From assembly GCA_014238285.1 (NCBI GenBank), contig JABABK010000001.1:91567-155566 (forward strand): a DNA stretch of 64,000 nt. Reading direction: 5' to 3'. This DNA comes from Hellea sp. Lineage in GTDB: Bacteria; Pseudomonadota; Alphaproteobacteria; Caulobacterales; Maricaulaceae. Below, one piece after another: positions 50,598 through 58,913 of this stretch (positions are counted from its first letter, which is position 1; each line of letters begins with the position of its first letter). The position numbers were made by a program, and so were the translations under genes. A model generated the notes under the pieces. The model worked only from the letters and a program-made list of their open reading frames with translations, ran no database searches and was not told the DNA's origin.

Positions 50598-53005
50598 GCG
50601 ATCGGGTGCGGGTTTGGATTGACGGGCCGCCCAGCTAATAAATCATCGAGTCGCTGATTTGCCAAAGGCCGGTTTTGATACCCAAAGTGGATAGGCTGGA
50701 CATACTCGCCCAAAGCGCGGGCGACTCTGAAAGGGCTTAACCTGACATCGGGCGAGGTAACGTCCACAGCAGCGACTTTCAAGCCAGCCGATTTAAGGCG
50801 CTCGGCAAGATAAGTGTAAGCATTGTCTCCGTCGTTCGGACCTGAATCACGGGTCTCGCTGTAAAGTATGGGCTCGGTTTTTGAGCTTCGTAAAAAGTCA
50901 AAGGCGCCGCGTTTGGCTGGCGGTACATAATAAAGCGCATGTTCTTCTAGAGATCGGACATCTCGGGGTTTTTTGGGGATTTTAGAATTTTGCATGATAC
51001 GCGCTAAATATGGGCCAAAATGCGCTTGCTCTAGCAAAGCTTTTTGCATCGCGACCCTGATATCAGAGTGGCAGGATAGACCCAAAGAGGTTCCGCCCCA
51101 AGATTTGCCGTCGCCGATTCCCAGCGACACGACAGTCGGTATGCCAGTGCGCAGATCATCCATCACCCAAAATTCAATTTCAGCGCCTTGTTTTCCAACT
51201 TGGTCCATAACCATGGTTAGTTCTGGACTTAAATCTTCATCAATGATGAGGCGTCTTGCCGGGAGCCGGCAAAGCCAATTTAACATGAACGCATCGCGCT
51301 CCAGTAATTCATATGTGGCGCGAACAGCGGCGTCTTTAAAATCACCGCCTGCGGCAAGCCCGTTAGATGACACCTGACAAAATCTCTCACTGTGAGGCAC
51401 AAAGAAATTGAAAAAGGTCGGCAAGGCCGGAACCCAAACAGGGTCATCACTTCCCATCCAGTGACCTTCAACCCAGTGGATTTTTTGAGACGGGTCCCAA
51501 GGCGTGCACGAGAAACGATCTGATTCATATTGCTCCGGCGAATAAAGCGCGAGCTTGCCTGGATCGAGCGCATCGCCATCAAGCTCATCAAATGACGCAT
51601 AATGCATGGCGTCTTTCTTAAATCTTGAGGCCGAATAACGTTCAATGGCTTCACCGAGCGCGCCAATTTCGGCGCTAACCGCATTTACAGACTTTCCCGA
51701 ACCAACCAATGTATGGGCTGAAGATTTCATTTCGCCTTGGGTGAAGCTCGCGACATTTGCACTGGCTGTTCGCGGCAGGGTCATTTGTTGACCGTCAGGT
51801 GTTAAAGTCAGATCTTTGATGACGCCGGTTCTATTGTCGATCCAGCTGCCCATAATTTCTCGTAAAGTTTCGCCGTCGTGAACCATGTTTAAGATATGAG
51901 ATTGTGGTCCTTCAAGGCTATCGCTATCAGCTATGTCTTCGAGCGCTTTTGCTGCGCCGCCGCAAGTATCGCACCACGGCATTGGGATGAAACCGTGGTC
52001 CTTTGTTTTTCCAGAAAAAAGATCCATGACGCGGTAAGAACCAGCCGCGCGCTTACCTTCGTTTAGGCCCAGCAGTCTCAGGGCGTCCATTGCCATTAAA
52101 TGTCCAACGAGCGGCGCCATTGGGGCGAGCATTGCCCGTCCGCGAGGCGCGGGGCGTTTCGCAAGTAAGGCTTCGTCAAATTCATGTGAGCCGGACGTAT
52201 TTGTCGCATTGGCCAATTTACGTAGGCGATAACAGTCCCAGCACCCGCTTTCGCCGGGCGATAATGCCGGGCCAATCCAGGCCTCTTGTCCTTCCAGATG
52301 TCCGTTTAGACTGGGTATATTATTCTTGACGGCAAATTTGGTTACGGCTTGGAGAATTTGATGATCATCTGCATTTAACCCGGTAATGATAAGATCAAAA
52401 TCAATGCGCGTTAATTTGAGTTCATTGGATTTGGAAACTTTCAGAACATCCGTTTTGACGTCAATGTCGTTAAACTGTGTTGTGAGATTGTCTTTTAGGG
52501 CGGCTGTTCTTTGTTTGCCGATTTGAGCTTTTGACCAGCTTCGTGTGGATAGTAAATCTTCCGCTTCGATTGGGCGGTCATCTAGTAAATGAATAGATTT
52601 GACGCCCGTCGCCGCCAGTTCAAACGCTGTTGTTATGCCCCACGGCTCAAGGCCGACAATGAGTATTTTAGCATCTTTGATTCGCTTCAATAAATTTGGC
52701 GGCAGAACTTTTGCCAGTCGTTCCTGAGGGCCAATAACACTTTTATTGGCATCATCTACGTTTTCAAGCAGCCCGCGTTCATCCAGCATTGATAGTAATT
52801 GCAGGACACTGGCATTTGAATATGTTGGTATGGTTTTGGCGATCTCTTCGCGGGTTAATTTGCCATCGAGCAATGGAATCATTTGCTCTACGAAAACACT
52901 TAAATCCTCACCCTTTAATCTAAATGTTCCCAAATCCGAATTCAGGATAACCCCTGTTGCCGTTGTTGAAATACTTGCCGAAGAGCTTAGTTTTACACGT
53001 TTCAT
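50594..53005 (-). CDS. Fused ThiF-like/YcaO azoline-forming cyclodehydratase
   Basis: About 803 residues from the ATG at 53005. Residues 1-85 look like a PqqD/RRE-type leader-binding segment. About 95-350 is a ThiF/E1-like domain whose nucleotide loop is degenerate (GLEPWG) but whose zinc tetrathiolate is intact (CWDC at 255-258, CDTC at 345-348). About 370-800 is the YcaO domain, with the ATP-site motifs SAEIGALGEAIERYSA, SSNGLAAGGDFKDAA and ELLERDAFMLNW. The C-terminus reads NPNPHPIA, the PxPxP tail diagnostic of azoline-forming YcaOs. It should convert Cys/Ser/Thr of the precursor upstream into thiazolines/oxazolines. Confidence 0.92.
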   Translation of the reverse strand: MKRVKLSSSASISTTATGVILNSDLGTFRLKGEDLSVFVEQMIPLLDGKLTREEIAKTIPTYSNASVLQLLSMLDERGLLENVDDANKSVIGPQERLAKVLPPNLLKRIKDAKILIVGLEPWGITTAFELAATGVKSIHLLDDRPIEAEDLLSTRSWSKAQIGKQRTAALKDNLTTQFNDIDVKTDVLKVSKSNELKLTRIDFDLIITGLNADDHQILQAVTKFAVKNNIPSLNGHLEGQEAWIGPALSPGESGCWDCYRLRKLANATNTSGSHEFDEALLAKRPAPRGRAMLAPMAPLVGHLMAMDALRLLGLNEGKRAAGSYRVMDLFSGKTKDHGFIPMPWCDTCGGAAKALEDIADSDSLEGPQSHILNMVHDGETLREIMGSWIDNRTGVIKDLTLTPDGQQMTLPRTASANVASFTQGEMKSSAHTLVGSGKSVNAVSAEIGALGEAIERYSASRFKKDAMHYASFDELDGDALDPGKLALYSPEQYESDRFSCTPWDPSQKIHWVEGHWMGSDDPVWVPALPTFFNFFVPHSERFCQVSSNGLAAGGDFKDAAVRATYELLERDAFMLNWLCRLPARRLIIDEDLSPELTMVMDQVGKQGAEIEFWVMDDLRTGIPTVVSLGIGDGKSWGGTSLGLSCHSDIRVAMQKALLEQAHFGPYLARIMQNSKIPKKPRDVRSLEEHALYYVPPAKRGAFDFLRSSKTEPILYSETRDSGPNDGDNAYTYLAERLKSAGLKVAAVDVTSPDVRLSPFRVARALGEYVQPIHFGYQNRPLANQRLDDLLAGRPVNPNPHPIA

Positions 53006-53123
53006 ATAACCCAATATTTGAAAGCCAGCAACAATCGCTGGAGCGTTTATAGTGTCGTTGAATTATCATAGGCCCAGCCGCCTGTCGACGGTTGGGCCTA
53101 ATGTTATTAAAGTGTGTTTTTTA

Positions 53124-53543
53124 TTATCCGCACTTAGCGCAATGTAAGCATTGTTCGCATTCTGTGCAGTGCAGGCAATTGCTGCATTTTTCACAATATA
53201 AGCAGGTCACACATTCAGCGCATTTCAGCGGTGAAGGTTCGCACAATACGCATAAGGTAATGATGCACGGTGAGCATAGGGTTTGTGCGCCGCCTGCTGC
53301 GCAAGGTGTACAAGGCGTGCATGGCGTACAGGGTGAACACTGCACACAGAGGGTGCAGGGCGAGCATTGTACGCAAGCTGTGCAAGGGGTGCATTGTACA
53401 CAAAGCGTACAAGGTGTGCATTGAGGTGCGCACATGGCGCAGAAGCATACAGGTACGCCGTGAGATGCTGCCTCAGCCTGCAATTTGGTTACAGCCGAGG
53501 TAACATTTTCAATTGCTATTTGAAGTTCTTTAGTGTCTGCCAT
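53124..53543 (-). CDS. Cysteine-rich RiPP precursor peptide, 139 aa, 32 cysteines
   Basis: Residues 1-32 form a cysteine-free helical leader (KELQIAIENVTSAVTKLQAEA). Cysteine begins at 33, and from residue 42 it falls at every third position: C42 to C81 without a break (14 cysteines, mostly CTPC, CTLC, CVQC, CSPC), then C90/93/98/101, then C108 to C138 again in strict register (11 cysteines, with charged and aromatic partners such as CEKC, CLHC). Two thirds of the intervening positions in the first block are Thr, Ser or Pro. The first gene of the YcaO/reductase operon. A metallothionein-like metal protein is the alternative. Confidence 0.8.
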   Translation of the reverse strand: MADTKELQIAIENVTSAVTKLQAEAASHGVPVCFCAMCAPQCTPCTLCVQCTPCTACVQCSPCTLCVQCSPCTPCTPCTPCAAGGAQTLCSPCIITLCVLCEPSPLKCAECVTCLYCEKCSNCLHCTECEQCLHCAKCG

Positions 53544-53957
53544 AGGTAAAATCCTTTTCTATTTTAACATAACCACAGGTCGCAGCGAGCTGCGATAAAT
53601 GACGTTCGGACGATTCCATTTGAAGTGGTTTACATCGTAGCGTGTAAAACGCTCTTGATGATATTAAAGATAGGTTGCGCCTTCCACCACTTTAACGGCA
53701 GTTTTCTAAAAAGTCAATATCTCAAAAATGTAAACTATTTTATTGGTAAGTTCATGTTTTTATTCATGAAAAAATTTCAACAACATTTTCTTAATATTAA
53801 CCAAGTTTGAAGGGGTTATTATTAACAACTTAGAATATTGTTCTTGCTATTCCTAAAAATCAACTATAGCGCTAGGCCGTCATCGCTCCCTTACAAGTTC
53901 AATCGGGAAAGGTGATTAATTACCTTGGGCGCACTCATTGAGAAAGGTTATAAACAA
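53544..53957. promoter_or_regulatory. Divergent promoter region of the RiPP operon
   Basis: A 414-bp AT-rich gap with no convincing gene. TCGCAG CGAG CTGCGA at 53580-53595 is a perfect hairpin in the untranslated leader of the precursor gene. AGGATTTTACCT precedes the precursor ATG; GAAAGG precedes the heme-binding-type gene on the other side. The 61-codon frame at 53625-53810 is not credible. Confidence 0.5.
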
Positions 53958-54932
53958 ATGACAAATGTATCCAAACCCGTATTATCAAATCCTCTTATCA
54001 ACGAACCAAAACAAGCAAATCCGGCGGCCCCTACAACCAGTTTGGGCCCTTTGGAACATTTGGTTGGGACATGGACAAATAAGAACAATCCTCACACAAA
54101 AAGGGGCGGAACGACCAGTCCATATTCCTACAATTTGATGCCGCTGCCCCAGGTGGATCCGTCTTCGCCATTTGGTTATATTTTGAAAAATTTCAGTTAT
54201 TACGAAGAGATTACATTTTCGGCCATTCACGGTACGGCTCCCAATCGCGGCGGGCTTGGAACGCAAGTTGCCAATACGCTTTTCTACGAGCAACGTGTCT
54301 ATTTTGCCGAAGGTCCTGATAAGGATAAATTGGTCCATGCGGAAAATGGATCTTGGTTGTATATGACTGATAGGAAACAATTAATTGGTCCTTATGGGCC
54401 TAAGCAATCGCCGCAATCACGCCCGCCAAAACAAGCCTTTAACTTGGTCAAACAGATATCTGTTCCGCATGGGAATTCCATATTGGCAGCGGGCAATTAT
54501 ACAGAAGCTGGGCCGCGCTATGGTTCGCCCGTTATAGGGCAAGCGCCGCAGACATTTCCAGTTGGTGTGAATACTTCGCCTTATACAACATTGTCCAATT
54601 CTCCGTCCGATTATAGCAATCCAAACGTCGCCTATACGGCCAATCCTAATCTGCCTCTGGCTGAAGCATTGCTGGCTGATCCGCCGTCAAGTTTCATTGA
54701 ACTTGTCGTGGACACGCAAACGTCTGGCCATCCGGTTTCGAATATTGGGTTTGAGGCCAAATTTGCCAACGTCATTCGCTATTACGCCTCCTATTGGCTT
54801 GAAGCTTTCGAGGGGTCTAATGACTTTAATCAGCTGCAATATAGCCAGACGATTTTGATGGCATTTCCGATCGTCGGCGTTGGGGAGGTTATATTCCCAC
54901 ACGTCACGACCAATACGCTTAGGAAAGTGTGA
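53958..54932 (+). CDS. Heme-binding/nitrobindin-like protein
   Basis: About 324 residues from the ATG at 53958. LGPLEHLVGTWTNKN is the conserved N-terminus of bacterial heme-binding/nitrobindin-like proteins. RVYFAEGPDKDKLVHAENGSWLYM, QISVPHGNSILAAGNY and IGFEAKFANVIRYYASYWLEAF follow in family order, with a proline-rich linker between. It has no signal peptide. It is transcribed divergently from the precursor and probably belongs to the locus, where a heme or a hydrophobic product may be the ligand (inference). Confidence 0.68.
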   Translation: MTNVSKPVLSNPLINEPKQANPAAPTTSLGPLEHLVGTWTNKNNPHTKRGGTTSPYSYNLMPLPQVDPSSPFGYILKNFSYYEEITFSAIHGTAPNRGGLGTQVANTLFYEQRVYFAEGPDKDKLVHAENGSWLYMTDRKQLIGPYGPKQSPQSRPPKQAFNLVKQISVPHGNSILAAGNYTEAGPRYGSPVIGQAPQTFPVGVNTSPYTTLSNSPSDYSNPNVAYTANPNLPLAEALLADPPSSFIELVVDTQTSGHPVSNIGFEAKFANVIRYYASYWLEAFEGSNDFNQLQYSQTILMAFPIVGVGEVIFPHVTTNTLRKV

Positions 54933-55014
54933 GGCGGTTTTTGATCACATTAAAGATAGATGATTTCAGGTTTTGTGGCCGAAAAATAAGCTGACTCATA
55001 TCTCTTTATTTATT

Positions 55015-55102
55015 CGTCATTACCGAGTTTATCTCGGTAATCCATGGTTCGGGATGTCATAAATTGGAAGATGGATTACCGCCACAAGGGAGGTAATGAC
55101 GA
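55015..55102. repeat. Palindromic repeat, family B, copy 2
   Basis: CGTCATTACCG...CGGTAATCCAT, a spacer, and ATGGATTACCG...GGTAATGACG, matching 30903-30994 in order and module spacing. It lies between the heme-binding-type gene and phoB. Confidence 0.85.
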
Positions 55103-55151
55103 TGGTTTGTTATCTATTTTTCAAAGTTCAAGCTAAACGAATTAGCCCCCC

Positions 55152-55835
55152 TTAAGCCTCAAAAGCATAACCCGCTGACCGAACCGTCCTGATCGGATTT
55201 TTGCCCCCAGCCTTTTTAAGAGCTTTGCGCAGGCGGCCAATATGGACATCGACGGTGCGGGCTTCCACATAGACGTCGCGGCCCCAGACCGTGTCGAGAA
55301 GTTGCTCTCTTGAAAACACGCGGCCGGGATGGCGCATGAAATGATCGAGGAGCCGGAACTCAGTCGGGCCAAGGTGGATTTCGTTATCGCCGCATTTGAC
55401 CCGAAAGGCTTTGGTATCTATTTCGATGCCGCCTAACCGAATGACCTCTTCTAAAAATCCTGGCTTGGCGCGTCTTAACAGGGCGCGGACGCGGGCCAAA
55501 AGCTCCGGCATGGAATAGGGCTTGGTGACATAATCATCGGCGCCGTAATCAAGTCCGGTAATTTTGTCGGTTTCATCGCCGCGAGCCGTTACCATAATGA
55601 TAGGCGTTGCTTTGGTTTCCGCCCTTAAGCGCAGACGGCGGCAGACTTCTATGCCGGAGAGCCGGGGCATCATCCAATCCATTAAAATAAGATCGGGCGT
55701 CCGTTCAGAGGCCAGCAATAAAGCCTCTTCGCCGTCGCGGGCGATAGTAACGTCATATCCCTCTTTGCTAAAGTTATACTCTAGCAAGGTGGCGAGGGCG
55801 TCTTCGTCTTCTGCGATTAAAACATAGGGCTTCAT
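55152..55835 (-). CDS. phoB: Response regulator PhoB
   Basis: 227-residue OmpR/PhoB-type transcription factor. The receiver domain has the conserved acidic pair (EDEDALA), phosphorylation site in PDLILMDWMMPRLSG, T in MVTARG and K in YVTKPY. The C-terminal winged helix (ALLRRAKPGFLEEVIRLGG, LGPTEFRLLDHFMRHPGRVFSREQLLDTVWGRDVYVEARTVDVHIGRLRKAL in pieces) matches PhoB, including the DNA-recognition helix. It is directly downstream of the sensor kinase and so controls the phosphate-starvation response. Mature operator targets are outside the window. Confidence 0.92.
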   Translation of the reverse strand: MKPYVLIAEDEDALATLLEYNFSKEGYDVTIARDGEEALLLASERTPDLILMDWMMPRLSGIEVCRRLRLRAETKATPIIMVTARGDETDKITGLDYGADDYVTKPYSMPELLARVRALLRRAKPGFLEEVIRLGGIEIDTKAFRVKCGDNEIHLGPTEFRLLDHFMRHPGRVFSREQLLDTVWGRDVYVEARTVDVHIGRLRKALKKAGGKNPIRTVRSAGYAFEA

Positions 55836-55866
55836 TTGGGTCTTATGCCTCTAAAATATGATGGTT

Positions 55867-57222
55867 TTATGACAGGGATTCTTTATTAGTTTCTGGAACC
55901 GGAATGAGAATCGTAAACTCTGTCCCGATTTGTTCTGCTGTTTCTATAAGAAGCCCGCCGCGATGGCGCAAAATTATGTGCTTAACAATGGCCAAGCCAA
56001 GGCCTGTTCCTCTTTCCTTTGAGCTTCGGTCGCCCGCTATGCGATAAAATCGTTCTGACAAGCGCGGTAAGTGGTCTTCCTGAAAGCCCGGGCCCTTATC
56101 GCGAATACGCAGCTGGGCGTAAGTTACGCCGATCTGCGAGCCGGCGGGCGTATCGGCTTTGGGCGGGCTGACGATCTCCCGGCGAAAGCTCTTGGGCGCT
56201 AGTGTCTTTTCTGGGAAAGCTTTTTTAAGGTTCCAATTTTCCACCAAGCTACCAGTGACATAAATCTTGCTATCAGGGTCGCTGATTTTAACACCGTTAT
56301 CGACGATATTTAAGATCAACTGGACGAGCTCATCTTGCTGGCCTGTGACCAGTAATTCTTTTGGTCCGTTATATTTGATCTTAATGCCTTTTTGTTTGGC
56401 CATAGGAACGACAGATTCCTTGGCGGCTCGAAAGGCTAGATATAGATCTGCGGTTTCGGTTGGCGCGCGGTGCTCCGATAACTCGATACGGCGCAAAGAT
56501 AGGATGTCATTGATCAGCCTTTGCATGCGCTCGGCTTGCTGTTGCATAATCCCTAGGAACTGGCTTCTGGCCTCGGGGTCATCTTTGGCATGCCCTCTTA
56601 GGGTTTCTATATATCCAAGGAGTGAGGCCAGCGGGGTTTTAAGCTCATGAGAGGCATTGGCTAAAAAGTCCGCCCGCACCGCATTGGCGCGCTCAAGACC
56701 TGTTACATCGTAGAAAACGATAACGGCCCGCGCTATTTTTGCTTTATTGCTACTGGGCTGAAGGGCCGAGCCTGTCACCCGAATATGCTGCTCCACCAAA
56801 TCTGAGGTTTGGTAAATTAAGGGATCGGGCTGTAGGCTGTTCAGCGCCGCTTTCATTAGGTCTAGAAGCTCAGGATTGTCAGAAAACTTTGAAATGTTGT
56901 CCCCAGGGCGCAGGCTGGCAAACAGATTGTAGCCTGCGGGGTTGATGTGCTCAATTTGCTGCTTGTCATTGATAATGATGATGGCTTCTTGGAGCGAGGC
57001 GGCCAGGCGCCTCTCCCCTTCGAAAACTTGTTTATCAAATGACGAAGAACGTTTTCTGCGCCATAAAACAAGAGTTATCATCATTACGTTTATTATGAGC
57101 ACCGAGCCAACGAGTCCGACGGCTCTTTCCCAGCCTGGGCCAAATGGTAGGTATACTACCAATATACCGAAAATAGCCGCCAATATTAGCGCAATGATTT
57201 TCCCGAAATTCATAAGGGGCAT
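55867..57222 (-). CDS. phoR: Phosphate sensor histidine kinase PhoR
   Basis: 451 residues. Two N-terminal membrane helices (about 8-25, 35-53) with almost no periplasmic loop, as in PhoR, are followed by a PAS domain (EAIIIINDKQQIEHINPAGYNLF). The H-box is FLANASHELKTPLASLLGYIE, the N-box is QLILNIVDNGVKIS with an altered last residues relative to the classical NLLxNAIKY, and the G-boxes are RDKGPGFQ and GTGLGLAIVKHI. It autophosphorylates and passes phosphate to PhoB. phoB follows after 31 bp. The start is uncertain (ATG at 57222 or 57213). Confidence 0.9.
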   Translation of the reverse strand: MPLMNFGKIIALILAAIFGILVVYLPFGPGWERAVGLVGSVLIINVMMITLVLWRRKRSSSFDKQVFEGERRLAASLQEAIIIINDKQQIEHINPAGYNLFASLRPGDNISKFSDNPELLDLMKAALNSLQPDPLIYQTSDLVEQHIRVTGSALQPSSNKAKIARAVIVFYDVTGLERANAVRADFLANASHELKTPLASLLGYIETLRGHAKDDPEARSQFLGIMQQQAERMQRLINDILSLRRIELSEHRAPTETADLYLAFRAAKESVVPMAKQKGIKIKYNGPKELLVTGQQDELVQLILNIVDNGVKISDPDSKIYVTGSLVENWNLKKAFPEKTLAPKSFRREIVSPPKADTPAGSQIGVTYAQLRIRDKGPGFQEDHLPRLSERFYRIAGDRSSKERGTGLGLAIVKHIILRHRGGLLIETAEQIGTEFTILIPVPETNKESLS

Positions 57223-57427
57223 GTCTCAGAAAATACACAAATGTTCAATGGGTTTGTATATAAGCGGCTTGGTAATCAATTATTGATTATTTGGTGTGAT
57301 ATTTCAGTGACAGTGATTGAATATTCACTACAAAACTCCAAAATCATTCTAATTATTATCGTTTTTCAATAAATAATGATTGACTCTCGGCATTTCTGAG
57401 CTATCCAAGCGTGTAAGGAGAACAATT

Positions 57428-58852
57428 ATGCGCGTGATGTTGCTGACAGCTTCGGCATTAGTACTTTTATCAGGATGTAACACCCTTGATTTTAGGCCTG
57501 AGCCGACCGCCATAACCACGGAGCTTCCTGTAGCGCCCGCTCAGGACTGGACCGAATATGCGGCTGATGAACTGCCCAATACCGATTGGGTTGGTGGGTT
57601 TAATGATCCGATCTTAACATCGCTCGTTAATGAGGCCTTGGTATCCAATACGTCTATCCGGGCGGCGCAGGCTGTCTATGAAGCGGCAGAAGCGCGGCTC
57701 AATGTTTCTGAAGCTGATAAATTGCCGACAGTCACAGGTAGCGCCGGCGCGCAGCGTAATCAATTTGGGTTCGAGCTATTTGATAATAATCACGGCGTCC
57801 CAGATAGCGCCTTTACCAATGCCTCGCAAAGCCTTGGACTTAATGCCAGCTGGGTGCCAGATGTTTGGGGCAGGATCAAAGATCAAATCAACGCAAGTGA
57901 GTTAAACCTCGCGGCGGCGCAAGCCGATTATGCTGGTGCAAAACTGGCTATAACATCCCAAGTGACGCAAACTTGGTTTAGCGTGATTGAATCGCGCTTG
58001 TTGTTGGATCTCGCGCGCCGCGACGTCGAAACACAGGAGCGCGCGCTTCGCTTGACACAAAGACGATTTGAATCAGGTGTTGCTGGTTCCAGTGACGTTC
58101 GCTTGGCGCGGTCTTCCGTGGCAAATTCTGAAGCTCAGCTCGCGAGCCGGAAGCAACAATTAGCGTCACTGACGCGGAGTCTTGAGATTTTACTACGCCG
58201 CTATCCGGCGGACGCCCTTGAAGCGGCCGCCGATTTACCGCCATTGCCAATTTTAACTGGGGCAGGACTGCCAGCGCAAATGCTTGCGCGCCGTCCTGAT
58301 CTTCTTGCGGCCGAGCGCCGTTTAAAAGAACAGGGCTTAAATGTAGATGTGGCCCGCAAAGCTTTATTGCCAAATCTATCCCTCAGTAGCGCATTGTCTT
58401 CAAGTGGCAACGGCTTTTCAAGTTTGTTTGATATAGATTCGCTCGTGGCTAATTTGGCGGCTAATTTAACTGCGCCTATTTTCAATGGCGGCGCCCTAAA
58501 GGCAGGTGTGCGTCAGCAGGAAGCTTTTCTAAGACAGCAGGCTGAGAGCTATTCGGGGACTGTTTTAGAGGCTTATCTAGAAGTCGAAAATGCTCTGGAC
58601 GCCGAAGAGCGTCTGGCTGAGCGCGAAACGGCTCTAAGAGTGTCTTTGGATGAAGCTTTAAAAGCGGAAGAGCGGTTAGAACGGCGCTATGCAGAAGGTC
58701 TCGCGACTATTCTACAGTTGCTTGACGCGCAAACTCGGCGTATCTCAGCAGAAAGCCAACTTATAGGTGCTCGCAAAGAGCGACTCGCCAACCGCGTGAG
58801 ATTACACGTGGCGCTGGGCGGCGGGCAATATGGCGAAACCCTCAACTATTGA
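57428..58852 (+). CDS. RND efflux outer-membrane lipoprotein (NodT/OprM family)
   Basis: Outer-membrane channel of a tripartite pump, 474 residues. The start at 57428 is set by AAGGAG 7 bases upstream; the lipobox is VLLSGC. LPNTDWVGGFNDPILTSLVNEALVSNTSIRAAQAVYEAAEA begins the first OEP repeat, and LAAERRLKEQGLNVDVARKALLPNLSLSS with YLEVENALDAEERLA begins the second, as in NodT-type proteins. First gene of the RND operon, 62 bp before the adaptor gene. Confidence 0.93.
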   Translation: MRVMLLTASALVLLSGCNTLDFRPEPTAITTELPVAPAQDWTEYAADELPNTDWVGGFNDPILTSLVNEALVSNTSIRAAQAVYEAAEARLNVSEADKLPTVTGSAGAQRNQFGFELFDNNHGVPDSAFTNASQSLGLNASWVPDVWGRIKDQINASELNLAAAQADYAGAKLAITSQVTQTWFSVIESRLLLDLARRDVETQERALRLTQRRFESGVAGSSDVRLARSSVANSEAQLASRKQQLASLTRSLEILLRRYPADALEAAADLPPLPILTGAGLPAQMLARRPDLLAAERRLKEQGLNVDVARKALLPNLSLSSALSSSGNGFSSLFDIDSLVANLAANLTAPIFNGGALKAGVRQQEAFLRQQAESYSGTVLEAYLEVENALDAEERLAERETALRVSLDEALKAEERLERRYAEGLATILQLLDAQTRRISAESQLIGARKERLANRVRLHVALGGGQYGETLNY

Positions 58853-58913
58853 TGAATGGGTTTGAGAACAAAATAAAATACTAAATGGGGGACGCCCCAA
58901 AATAGGATTAGGC

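Noticed and set aside
53092..53424. 110-codon plus-strand frame rich in His, Gln, Val and Gly
   Set aside because: It is the reverse-strand shadow of the 9-bp-periodic cysteine repeat in the precursor gene; the periodicity produces several long open frames here, and only the minus-strand frame has a leader, a ribosome binding site and an operon context.
53625..53810. 61-codon plus-strand frame in the RiPP divergent promoter
   Set aside because: Very AT-rich and low complexity, with no ribosome binding site and no resemblance to a leader peptide; it probably arises by chance.
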